Below, piece after piece: positions 33,193-41,500 of a stretch of 45,615 nt of DNA (positions are counted from its first letter, which is position 1; each line of letters opens with the position of its first letter). Origin of the DNA: Akkermansia sp. (lineage in GTDB: Bacteria > Verrucomicrobiota > Verrucomicrobiia > Verrucomicrobiales > Akkermansiaceae); NCBI GenBank assembly GCA_030531305.1, contig JAUNNT010000007.1, positions 1 through 45,615 of the forward strand, in the 5' to 3' direction. The notes under the pieces were generated by a model that saw only the letters and a list, made by a program, of their open reading frames with translations, did no database searches and was not told the origin of the DNA. A program made the translations under genes and the position numbers.

Positions 33193-34359
33193 ATGAAAAA
33201 CAATATGAAAAAACAAAGTAATAAATCCAAACAGTACAATAGAGGAGAGTGGGGCGAGTCCTATGCATTAAGCTGCATTTTAAGAGATCGGAGCATTCCT
33301 CTTTGCAACCACAAACTTGATGTAACAAACACTCAAATCCCTATTATATCAGTCCAATTTAAAACAGGAACTAAACATTTTACATACATTTTTGACGAAA
33401 AACGTCAAGGATGGAAATTGAAAAATAATGAAAATAAACGATTTACTCGATTATCCATCAAACAAGCATCGTCCATTTCCTCAACTCTTGAACAGGCCCT
33501 ACGAACGTCAAGTTATAAATTCGACAATAAATTTATTAACCTAATTAAAAAAATCGGCTTGTATCCCAATTCAAAAGCCTCACAAACAAAAACAGATATC
33601 CTCCTAAAGATACACGATATTAAATGTGGGTACGATGTTGAATTGGGATACAGCATAAAATCATTCATAGGGAGCAACCCTCCGACCCTGTTCAATGCGA
33701 GTGGAAAGAATACTGTTTACAAATTCAAAGTTACAGGAATAAGACTACCCAAGTTTAAGCAAATTATGGACAAAGCTCTAGAAATGCACAATGACAAGAA
33801 TGTAAACGACTGGTTTGTCCAAACTGTCAAATTGCTCATTGTCAATAAGGGATATTTTGATCCAATATATGATTCTCCAGAAACATTATCATTTAACTTG
33901 GAGTATATAGATTTAAAAATGCAAAAAATTCTGTCTAATCTTATACGCATACACAATACAGAGCGAGTATCTTCCGTTGAGGATGCTGTTGAAATCCTTA
34001 AATCTTCTAACCCATTAAGATTACAAAATATCAACTTATATGAGTATAAAGTTAAAAAATTTTTAGTTGCTTCTGCATTTGGAATGACTGCGGCAAAACA
34101 ATGGGATGGGACTGAACAGGCAAATGGTGGGTTTATTATAGTCACTCCTGAATATCGTTTACTCATGTATCAGCCGTATAACCGAAACAACTTAGAAAAC
34201 TACTTATATAAAGCATGCAAATTTGATAGACCTAAGATGAACAGCAAAAGCAATACGGGGCTGCACATTGAGGGAAGGAACAAAATAATAGACTTTGCAT
34301 TTCAAATTAGATTTAAATCTTTTGCTGCAATCAAAAAATCTTTACAAACACTACCTTGA
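33193..34359 (+). CDS. HpaII-family type II restriction endonuclease, AT-rich copy
   Basis: About 388 residues. It shares with the protein at 35828-36955 and with the HpaII family the motifs GYSIKS(F)xGS, LFNASG, YKVKKFLVASAFGMT, GGFIIVTP and the C-terminal KFDRP ... FAFQIRF. HpaII cuts CCGG; the same target is inferred. The frame is open back to 33121. I chose ATG 33193 because the family N-terminus is short (GEWGESYALSCIL aligns with GEWSEVYAFFHLM of the second copy); ATG 33205 is also possible. The gene is strikingly AT-rich, about one third G+C by eye, unlike everything to its left, and was surely acquired separately. The methyltransferase starts 127 bases downstream. Confidence 0.82.
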   Translation: MKNNMKKQSNKSKQYNRGEWGESYALSCILRDRSIPLCNHKLDVTNTQIPIISVQFKTGTKHFTYIFDEKRQGWKLKNNENKRFTRLSIKQASSISSTLEQALRTSSYKFDNKFINLIKKIGLYPNSKASQTKTDILLKIHDIKCGYDVELGYSIKSFIGSNPPTLFNASGKNTVYKFKVTGIRLPKFKQIMDKALEMHNDKNVNDWFVQTVKLLIVNKGYFDPIYDSPETLSFNLEYIDLKMQKILSNLIRIHNTERVSSVEDAVEILKSSNPLRLQNINLYEYKVKKFLVASAFGMTAAKQWDGTEQANGGFIIVTPEYRLLMYQPYNRNNLENYLYKACKFDRPKMNSKSNTGLHIEGRNKIIDFAFQIRFKSFAAIKKSLQTLP

Positions 34360-34433
34360 GCATTTCTTGAGTAGCGCTGAATCACCAAGTACCATGCTAC
34401 GTTATACGGCTTGTGTGCATCGTTAGCGCGCAT

Positions 34434-34481
34434 GTCTATTATACTAGACTTCTCAAACCAAAGATGTCGAGTATAATCAAC
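34434..34481 (+). promoter_or_regulatory. Twin operators and promoter of the HTH-methyltransferase gene
   Basis: Operator 1, 34434-34449: GTCTATTATACTAGAC, palindromic except one pair. Operator 2, 34466-34481: GTCGAGTATAATCAAC, an imperfect match with the same TATA centre. Centres are 32 bases apart, about three helical turns. Promoter TTCTCA (34450-34455), 16 bases, TATAAT (34472-34477); operator 2 covers the -10 box. The layout resembles the C-boxes of restriction-modification controllers. The rest of 34360-34433 shows nothing. Confidence 0.6.
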
Positions 34482-34486
34482 ATGCC

Positions 34487-35815
34487 ATGAACGATGCAGA
34501 TATACTTCCCAGGCTAGGTGCGGCACTTCGTCAGATGCGACTTGAAGCTGGTTTTAGCCAAGAACAACTGGCTAAAGTAAGTGGCGTAGCCCGCTCTTTC
34601 ATCATTAATGTGGAAAGAGGCGATACCAATCTTTCAATCGTCAACCTCGCGAACATCACTAATGCCATGGGCGTGGATCTTGCCACTTTCATGGGCAACC
34701 TTGACAAAACTTCCCCCATTGATGCGGGTGGAAGTGCAGATGGTGTCGCAGGGGAGCTCGTCAGGGAGGGCATTGTACGCGATTTGTTCGTGGACGAGGA
34801 GCAAGGCGCGCCCCAATACGGCGAACTGCGCTCCATTGACCTTTTCGCGGGCATCGGCGGCATCCGCATGGGATTCGACCAGGCGTTCGGCAAAAACATC
34901 AACACCGTGTTTGTGTCGGAATGGGACTCCTTCGCGCAGAAGACCTATGCAACAAACTTCCCCAGCATTCACCCCATCAACGGCGATATCACCAAGATTG
35001 ACGAGAAGGACGTTCCCGATTTCGACATCTGCCTGGCTGGCTTCCCCTGTCAGGCATTCAGCCTTGCCGGCCAACGCAAGGGCTTTGACGACGACTACAA
35101 GGGCATGTCGCGCGGCACGTTGTTCTTCGATGTGGCGCGCATTTGCTCGCACCACAAGCCCAAGGTGATTTTCTGCGAGAACGTCAAGGGGCTCACTATC
35201 CACGACAAGGGCAAGACGTTCAAGATTATCACCGGCACGCTCGAACAGATGGGCTACAAGGTGTTCCACAAGGTTCTCAACTCGAAAGATTTTGGCGTGC
35301 CCCAAAACCGCGAGCGCATCTACATCGTGGCGTTCCGCAACGATATCGCGCCCGACAATTTCAACTTCCCGCGTCCCACAGGCAAGAAGGTGTGCATCCG
35401 CGACATCATGGAAGAAAAGCCGGTCCCCGCGAAGTACTACCTCAGCACGCAGTACATGGACACGCTGCGCCGACACAAGGAAAGGCACGCCGCCAAGGGC
35501 AACGGCTTCGGCTACGAAATCCGCGAGCTGGACAGCATTGCGGGCGCCATCGTGTGCGGCGGCATGGGCCGTGAGAGAAATCTCATCATCGACAAGCGAC
35601 AGAAAGATCTCAAGCCCACCACGCATATCAAGGGAGAAGTGAACCGCGAGGGCATCCGCAAAATGACACCCCGCGAATGGGCGCGTCTCCAGGGCTTTCC
35701 GGACTCTTTCAAACTTCCCCTTTCCGATGTCCACCTCTACAAGCAATTCGGCAACAGCGTGACGGTCCCCGTCATCCGCGCCATTGCAGAACAAATCAAA
35801 AAAGTCATTCTTTAA
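34487..35815 (+). CDS. XRE helix-turn-helix fused to DNA cytosine-C5 methyltransferase
   Basis: 442 residues. Residues about 5-65 are an XRE/lambda-repressor HTH (LRQMRLEAGFSQEQLAKVSGV, RSFIINVERGDTNLS), the fold of controller proteins. Residues about 105-440 are a complete C5-methyltransferase: motif I DLFAGIGGIRMG, IV GFPCQAFSLAG with the catalytic Cys, VI ENVKGL, VIII QNRERIY, target region near RNLIIDK, IX ARLQGFP and X QFGNSVTVP. It would protect the site cut by the HpaII-type enzymes; CCGG is inferred. ATG 34487 lies 9 bases after the -10 box; ATG 34482 is not in frame. The second restriction gene follows after 12 bases. Confidence 0.93.
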   Translation: MNDADILPRLGAALRQMRLEAGFSQEQLAKVSGVARSFIINVERGDTNLSIVNLANITNAMGVDLATFMGNLDKTSPIDAGGSADGVAGELVREGIVRDLFVDEEQGAPQYGELRSIDLFAGIGGIRMGFDQAFGKNINTVFVSEWDSFAQKTYATNFPSIHPINGDITKIDEKDVPDFDICLAGFPCQAFSLAGQRKGFDDDYKGMSRGTLFFDVARICSHHKPKVIFCENVKGLTIHDKGKTFKIITGTLEQMGYKVFHKVLNSKDFGVPQNRERIYIVAFRNDIAPDNFNFPRPTGKKVCIRDIMEEKPVPAKYYLSTQYMDTLRRHKERHAAKGNGFGYEIRELDSIAGAIVCGGMGRERNLIIDKRQKDLKPTTHIKGEVNREGIRKMTPREWARLQGFPDSFKLPLSDVHLYKQFGNSVTVPVIRAIAEQIKKVIL

Positions 35816-35827
35816 CACCACAGTACC

Positions 35828-36955
35828 ATGCCAGAACAACTACTCACAGGCAACGTTGGGGAATGGAGCGAGGTTTACGCCTTCTTCCATTTGATGGGGA
35901 CGAACGAGCTTGTTCCCTGCGATAGTAACCTTCAATCACTACCCGACAACCATCTCCCAGTCATTGCCATCTATCGTGGTGAAGGACCAAACGGGAAGAT
36001 TGCATACGTCTACAAAGATGAAAACGGCGGGACATGGGAAATCTACCTCAATGACCTGGTGTGTGGCTCTGTGCCTGCAGCGGATGGTAAAGCGGAAGCC
36101 ACTTTCCTTCTGGAAGCATTGCTTGCTTCTATCCGACAACAGAAGAAAAACAACCTGCAATTCCCCAAAGCGCAAAAGTTCCTCGAACGCCTTTGTGACT
36201 GCCGCTTGAAAGCCAAGGCCACAGATAAGGAGGACATAGCCTTGCGCATCCAAGACATCCGCGCTGGACAGGCCGTAACATGCGGCTTCAGCATCAAGTC
36301 ATATCTCGGCTCGGAACCCACGCTGCTCAACGCCAGCGGCGACGGCACTAACATTCTGTACCGCATAGACAACATTACATCTGACCAAGTCAAAGAAGTT
36401 GAGGCAGCCGTTGAAGCCGACCCGAGACACAAACTGCAGGTCCTCATGCGGGAGCTTCGCGCACAAGGGGCTACCTTCACCTGTTGCGGTCTGCTCAATC
36501 CACAATTTGAAAAGAACCTACTCTTCATAGACACAGCAATGCCCCTCCTCATTGGAGAATTGATGCTGATGCACTACTGTTCCAACGAGAAGAGTGTGAG
36601 TCTTGTTACTGAACTGGTTGCAGAAAATGATCCTCTCCGGTTCGGAGACAAGGAGCTATACCGCTACAAGGTGAAGAAATTCTTGGAAGCGGTTGCCCTC
36701 GGCATGACGCCCAGCGCCAAAAATTGGAACGGAGCTGAAGATGCCACAGGCGGCTTCCTCATCGTCAAGCCAGACGGCGAACTCGTCACCTACCATCTCT
36801 ACAACAGGCAGGCTCTCGACGAGTATCTGCTCCTCTACACCAAGTTTGAGCGTCCATCCACCTCAAGGCACAAATACGGCTTCCTCTACACAGAAGAAGA
36901 CGGCCACCTCTACCTGAAACTCGCCCTGCAAGTGAGGTTCTGCAAAGCTGGCTAA
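35828..36955 (+). CDS. Second HpaII-family type II restriction endonuclease
   Basis: 375 residues, near the length of HpaII. Motifs GFSIKSYLGSEPTLLNASG, YRYKVKKFLEAVALGMTP, GGFLIVKPDGELVTYHLYN and KFERP ... LALQVRF match the copy at 33193-34359, but overall identity is low, so these are old paralogues or independent acquisitions rather than a recent duplication. Base composition is intermediate and close to the methyltransferase. Start ATG 35828 is 12 bases after the methyltransferase stop, an operon arrangement with the methylase made first. Probably the cognate enzyme of that methylase; cleavage of CCGG is inferred. Confidence 0.88.
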   Translation: MPEQLLTGNVGEWSEVYAFFHLMGTNELVPCDSNLQSLPDNHLPVIAIYRGEGPNGKIAYVYKDENGGTWEIYLNDLVCGSVPAADGKAEATFLLEALLASIRQQKKNNLQFPKAQKFLERLCDCRLKAKATDKEDIALRIQDIRAGQAVTCGFSIKSYLGSEPTLLNASGDGTNILYRIDNITSDQVKEVEAAVEADPRHKLQVLMRELRAQGATFTCCGLLNPQFEKNLLFIDTAMPLLIGELMLMHYCSNEKSVSLVTELVAENDPLRFGDKELYRYKVKKFLEAVALGMTPSAKNWNGAEDATGGFLIVKPDGELVTYHLYNRQALDEYLLLYTKFERPSTSRHKYGFLYTEEDGHLYLKLALQVRFCKAG

Positions 36956-36986
36956 GCAAGCAAAACGAACAACCAACTGACCCTTC

Positions 36987-39900
36987 ATGAGCAACACAGA
37001 TATCGCCATAGAAGATGTCCACAGCACCGATCTCGACAGATGGGCAGACCGAACAGAAGCCAGAGACGAGCTCCCAGAAATTATAAAAAGGCTTATCTAT
37101 TCTGCTGGAGACCAAATAAAGGAGTTAGACGTTCATTCACGAGAAGACAACCATGTGCCAGGGTGGGACGGCGAAGTAGACAACACAGCTAAGCACAACC
37201 ATATTCCACTAGGAAAATCATACTGGGAAATAGGAACGAACAAAAACGCGCAACAGAAAGCAAACAGTGACTATAACAAAAGAACTAAAAGCACGGATAT
37301 TGTAATTCGACAGAAATCAACATATGTATTTGTTACACCAAGGCTATGGGAGAAAAAGGAAGAATGGGTAAGAGAAAAACAGAATAAGAACGACTGGAAT
37401 GCAGTTAAAGTTATCGATCGAAGAGAACTCGTAGACTGGATAAATCAAGAACCAATCGTCAAACTTAATTTCTTAAAAAAATACCTGCGAATTGAAATAG
37501 AAGGTGTATCCGACTTAGAATCTAAGTGGTCTATGTGGAGTAATTCCACAACAACAGGAATGCCAAGATATTTATTTAATGCAGAAATAGAAAAACACAA
37601 ACTAAAATTCAAAAAATGGCTTGCAAGCAAACCTGAAAAGACCTTTGTAATTTCTGCAGATTCTGAGCTCGAGGGAGTTGCATTTGCGAAATGCCTACTT
37701 GATTTAAAAGATTTATACTCTTATAGATTAAATAGCATATTTTTTGCGAAGGAAGAATCAATCTCATCATTTGTACTCGGCAAGCGAAATTGTATAGCAA
37801 TTGTTGCCAATTCTGATTTGGCAGATGTATGCTTTGCAAATGGTTGCTCCCACATAGTACAAATAATTACGAGGGGAATGCCTGTAGATCATATAGATAT
37901 TTCGCTAGGTCTACTGGATTATCATAGCGTGAGGTTATTTGCGAGCGAGAACAAGGGAAAGAATATAGAAGTAATTGCGAGAAACTGCGGCTATAGCAGG
38001 ACCCTTATAAGGCAAGAATTAAGCAAATCTGCAAAAGCGCCTAAATGGATCGCTAGTGATTGTAATATACAAATAGTCAAAATTCTTAGCTTCCTTGGAT
38101 GCATCGGTACCAATGAAGAGAATTTAGAACAGGCGGTAATTGACTTAAGCTTAGGTGAGTTTAAGAAATATGCAGATTTCCAAAAAGCTTTTGCAAATCT
38201 TTTGCAGTTGGATGAAACACCTGTCTGGTCCTGCAAATGCGGAGTATCTCCAAAAGGCGTATGTAGATATATTGGCGTGCAATCACCTATGAACTCCATA
38301 AAATTTGCACACATTGAAATTGACAAGGAATTTATAGAGAGGTTGGATGTAATAACAAAGCGAGCATTCATTACAGAAAGTAATAAATACTCTGATAGTA
38401 CGCGAAGACACTTACTCAATGCGCTACTAATTTGCTCTGAATATGGTCTTATATGGGAACTATCTGGATATGAAAAACTAATTGCACTTTGCAAAAATTT
38501 AACTACAGATGTACTCGAGAACTGCAAAAACAATTGTTCTTTGACTAAAAATACACAATATTTCAGCTATTTTGCGGAACTCTCACCCGATTTATTTATT
38601 GAGTTTATTGAGCAAAATGATTTATCAAACGATATAAATTCAGCATTAGCGGATGCAATTCACATACTAGGGAAAGCTCCTGCTTATTTAAAGAGGATTA
38701 TATTGCTTCTTGGAAAATGGCACAAGAATTGCAACGACGAAGAAACGCAGGATCGTCTAGAAGAAATAGCCAATGCGTTCCTTAGTTGCGCCATACCTCA
38801 AACCAATGCAGATTTCTCTCAACGCCTCGACTGTCTAAATGCTCTAGCAGATATTTGTCCTGATCTCTGTTGGGAGGTTTGCATCAAGCAGTTCTTTGGT
38901 GGTTCAGCTGTAGCCATTGTTTATCCAGGAGCTCTTTATAGAACAAGGGAGTTCTCATGCCACCGTTCTGGCCCGCCATCTGCGGAGGAGATATTCAAAT
39001 ACCAGCAAGCTGCGCTTGGGCACATGCTGAAACTATGTACAGGAGTTGCAGAACGCACACTTAAGGTAATCAATATTATACCCGTTACAAGGAACGAACT
39101 TCATGCAGATATATGGAAGCGTGTAAGTCAGAACTTCGCTTTATTTGAAAAAGCTGATCAAGGAAGAATATGCGGAGAGTGTTTAGATGTGTTAGACAGC
39201 CTGCTTAACATCTATAAAAATAATGAAGCATATCAAACTGGTTTGCGGTTCTTTCAAACCATAACATCTGATAATATATTTTTAAGAAATATTGACCTAT
39301 TTTATATAGATTATACAAACAACGATCACGACTTAACACACATCAAAAATTTAATAATTGAGTGTTTTCAAAACAGCATAAACATCTTTGAATATATCAA
39401 AAAAATAGATAAAATTGACATGTATTCTTTGGGGTGCGTATTCTCCGAGTTTGAAGATTTTAATTTTGACGATTTTTTTAAATCATGGATAAAATGCAGT
39501 GATGCGCCCGTGCAGCACTTATTTAGATTTTCTCGTGGTTATATTTCAAATTATGCTGAAAGATCTTGCATAAAGTTTTTAGAAAACATCTTCCCTCTGC
39601 TATCTATAGAACAACAAGCTGCGTTTGCTCTTTGCTTCAATCGCTCGGCATTGATGTTTTCATTTATAGAAAATCACGGCACCGAACTGTGTAAGATTTA
39701 CTGGGGAAAAATCGATTATTTGAAACTTGATAAGTTTGATGTAGACGAGATTAATGCCCTATCATATTGCATAAAAAATCACAGGGAGGATTTAGCGTTA
39801 AGGTCAGTATTGTATTCATACAAAAAAGTACCAATGCGACTTTTAAAAATCATCTTATGTCTATATGCAAGGTCTTCTTGGTGCGATGGGTCAGGATGTT

Positions 39901-40577
39901 ACGACTCGGATATTGCGCGACTTGTAGAATACTTGTGTGCAAATAATGAATTGAATCTATTAGGTTGTGCAGACATTGAGTACAGAGTTGGCCTTCTTAT
40001 TCACGGCTCTCGATACCCATATATATCAGAGTATTTTGCTTTACACCCGAAACATTTTGCTCGTGTTATAAATTTTCTCAACACCGAAAGCAAAAAATTG
40101 ACCGAGAATCAACTGAAAATCAAACATTTAACACGTTTGCATCTGTTGTTTGAGAGGTTATCCATTCCCTTATTTTGCAAACAAATGAGCTCATGGTGTG
40201 CAGATGTATACCGACTTTCCAAATCAGCAAGAAAGGATGTAGACTATTGCATCGGAAATATTTTAGTAGCAGGCCCAGCTACCAAGATTAGCAATTGGAT
40301 GAACACTGATATTTGCAATTGCATCGAAAAATACTACACTCAAAACTTGGCATCTGGATTTTTTATCGCAATATCTAACTCGCTTGGCTGCACATCACGT
40401 CCCATAGATGCTGGTGGGATTCATGAACATAATTTAGTTGATTATTTGTCTGATTTTATCAACACTAAACTTGCCTCTTTTCCAAGAACTGGTGAAGTTT
40501 TGTCCTCTTACGTAGACTCGCTAAAATCTCAGGCAAATGATGAAGACAATTCTGCTATACTTATGAAGCGCGCTTAA
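36987..40577 (+). CDS. Large AT-rich protein with nuclease-like N-terminus and degenerate NTPase-like region (1196 aa)
   Basis: Not a family I can name. Residues about 15-170 look like a PD-(D/E)xK nuclease: PGWDGEV (Asp61), SYWEIGTN (Glu81), then KANSDYNKR (Lys91) and a beta-strand STYVFVTPRLW. Residues about 200-355 resemble a STAND-type NTPase without its P-loop: KTFVISADSELEGVAFAKCL stands where Walker A would be, and ARNCGYSRTLIRQEL followed by APKWI resembles a recurrent motif of large bacterial defence-island proteins. Residues 380-1196 are helical, Cys-rich and repeat-like without clear periodicity. Composition is markedly AT-rich. It lies 31 bases after the second restriction gene and 7 bases before vsr. 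Candidate abortive-infection or restriction effector; inference only. Confidence 0.8.
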   Translation: MSNTDIAIEDVHSTDLDRWADRTEARDELPEIIKRLIYSAGDQIKELDVHSREDNHVPGWDGEVDNTAKHNHIPLGKSYWEIGTNKNAQQKANSDYNKRTKSTDIVIRQKSTYVFVTPRLWEKKEEWVREKQNKNDWNAVKVIDRRELVDWINQEPIVKLNFLKKYLRIEIEGVSDLESKWSMWSNSTTTGMPRYLFNAEIEKHKLKFKKWLASKPEKTFVISADSELEGVAFAKCLLDLKDLYSYRLNSIFFAKEESISSFVLGKRNCIAIVANSDLADVCFANGCSHIVQIITRGMPVDHIDISLGLLDYHSVRLFASENKGKNIEVIARNCGYSRTLIRQELSKSAKAPKWIASDCNIQIVKILSFLGCIGTNEENLEQAVIDLSLGEFKKYADFQKAFANLLQLDETPVWSCKCGVSPKGVCRYIGVQSPMNSIKFAHIEIDKEFIERLDVITKRAFITESNKYSDSTRRHLLNALLICSEYGLIWELSGYEKLIALCKNLTTDVLENCKNNCSLTKNTQYFSYFAELSPDLFIEFIEQNDLSNDINSALADAIHILGKAPAYLKRIILLLGKWHKNCNDEETQDRLEEIANAFLSCAIPQTNADFSQRLDCLNALADICPDLCWEVCIKQFFGGSAVAIVYPGALYRTREFSCHRSGPPSAEEIFKYQQAALGHMLKLCTGVAERTLKVINIIPVTRNELHADIWKRVSQNFALFEKADQGRICGECLDVLDSLLNIYKNNEAYQTGLRFFQTITSDNIFLRNIDLFYIDYTNNDHDLTHIKNLIIECFQNSINIFEYIKKIDKIDMYSLGCVFSEFEDFNFDDFFKSWIKCSDAPVQHLFRFSRGYISNYAERSCIKFLENIFPLLSIEQQAAFALCFNRSALMFSFIENHGTELCKIYWGKIDYLKLDKFDVDEINALSYCIKNHREDLALRSVLYSYKKVPMRLLKIILCLYARSSWCDGSGCYDSDIARLVEYLCANNELNLLGCADIEYRVGLLIHGSRYPYISEYFALHPKHFARVINFLNTESKKLTENQLKIKHLTRLHLLFERLSIPLFCKQMSSWCADVYRLSKSARKDVDYCIGNILVAGPATKISNWMNTDICNCIEKYYTQNLASGFFIAISNSLGCTSRPIDAGGIHEHNLVDYLSDFINTKLASFPRTGEVLSSYVDSLKSQANDEDNSAILMKRA

Positions 40578-40584
40578 CGAAGTG

Positions 40585-41055
40585 ATGGACACGATGACAC
40601 CAGAGCAGCGGCACCGGGTGATGGTGGCGAACAAGAGCAAGGACACGAAGCCTGAGGTGGCGGTGCGACGCTTGCTGCATGCGCTGGGGTATAGGTTCAG
40701 GATTCACCGGAAGGATTTGCCGGGGAAGCCGGATATTGTGCTGCCGAAGCACAGGACGGTGATTTTTGTGCACGGATGCTTTTGGCATCACCACGAGGGC
40801 TGCAAGGCGGCGAGCACGCCCGCAAGCAACATCGATTTCTGGCAGACGAAGTTCCGCCGCAACCGGGAGCGCGATGCGCAGGTGAAGGCGCAGTTGGAGT
40901 CGATGGGCTGGAAGGTGATCGTCATCTGGGAGTGCGAGGTGAAAACAATCCTCGCGCAGCGCGATATTCCCGCGCTGCGAGCGGGCAACGATCTCCCCGC
41001 GTACGGATGTGGCGAGGAGGACGGGATGCTGCAAGCGGCAGAGGACGAGCCGTAG
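40585..41055 (+). CDS. vsr: Very short patch repair endonuclease
   Basis: 156 residues. Nicks 5' of T in T:G mismatches that arise when 5-methylcytosine deaminates, so it fits beside a C5 methyltransferase. Visible: TPEQRHRVMVANKSKDTKPEVAVRRLLHALGYRFR, catalytic Asp in GKPDIV, and the metal/zinc ligands in HGCFWHHHEGC and WEC near residue 110. ATG 40585 is chosen; GTG 40582 and ATG 40594 are alternatives. It begins 7 bases after the AT-rich large gene but is itself as GC-rich as the chromosome, so it likely belongs with the host or was acquired from a different donor. Confidence 0.95.
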   Translation: MDTMTPEQRHRVMVANKSKDTKPEVAVRRLLHALGYRFRIHRKDLPGKPDIVLPKHRTVIFVHGCFWHHHEGCKAASTPASNIDFWQTKFRRNRERDAQVKAQLESMGWKVIVIWECEVKTILAQRDIPALRAGNDLPAYGCGEEDGMLQAAEDEP

Positions 41056-41067
41056 CCGCGTTGCAGC

Positions 41068-41149
41068 AATTAAGAGTAGGAGTAAGATTAGGATTAGGAA
41101 AATTTGCGCGTCTGGCGACGCGTGGGGAATTTCGCGTGTGTACACACGC
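41068..41149. repeat. Composite repeat after vsr
   Basis: Hexamers AATTAA, GAGTAG, GAGTAA, GATTAG, GATTAG, GAAAAT (41068-41103), then hairpin CGCGTC / GACGCG (41107-41122), then a perfect 16-base palindrome GCGTGTGTACACACGC (41134-41149). Same order of parts as at 31443. The rest of 41150-41435 has no convincing gene; a 93-codon open frame at 41200-41481 runs into the repeat and is probably not real. Confidence 0.75.
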
Positions 41150-41435
41150 AGCCGTGAGGGGCGTTCAGCGGCGCGGCCATAGGCCAGCCGCGAACGCGCT
41201 TGCCGCGCGTCAGCGCACGGCAAGCAAACGGCGTCGCGGTGATGCCCCGCATCTCCGCGACACCGCGAGCCGCGCGAGCAAAGCCCGCGCCACGAACTAC
41301 ACACCCCAGCACTCTCAATCCCGGAAATATATATACTTCCCCGACTAATAACTCTGCGCTCCTTTGCCGGGCAAAAAGCCCAGAAATTCCCAAACAATGC
41401 GGGTTTTCGGGCGTATCACCTGCGCATAGCGGGGC

Positions 41436-41500
41436 GATTGGGGATTTGCGATTTCGGATTTTGGATTTGGGATGTGCGTAGCGCGGGGTGCGCGCTACGC
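41436..41500. repeat. GATTTGG heptamers joined to a palindrome that overlaps a stop codon
   Basis: Six heptamers: GATTGGG, GATTTGC, GATTTCG, GATTTTG, GATTTGG, GATGTGC (41436-41477). The palindrome GCGTAGCGC / GCGCTACGC (41476-41500, loop of 7) contains the stop codon of the metallophosphoesterase on the minus strand. Confidence 0.8.

Noticed and set aside
34380-34430. Possible integron attC-like or attachment site before the methylase gene
   Set aside because: Some GTTATA/TAAC-like pieces, but no inverted core pair and no integrase or recombinase in the window.
33000-41060. Prophage or conjugative element as carrier of the defence island
   Set aside because: No integrase, transposase, structural, mobilisation or replication gene and no flanking direct repeat seen.
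41200-41481. 93-codon open frame in the gap after vsr
   Set aside because: Runs into the heptamer repeat at its end, with no ribosome site and low-complexity start; probably intergenic.
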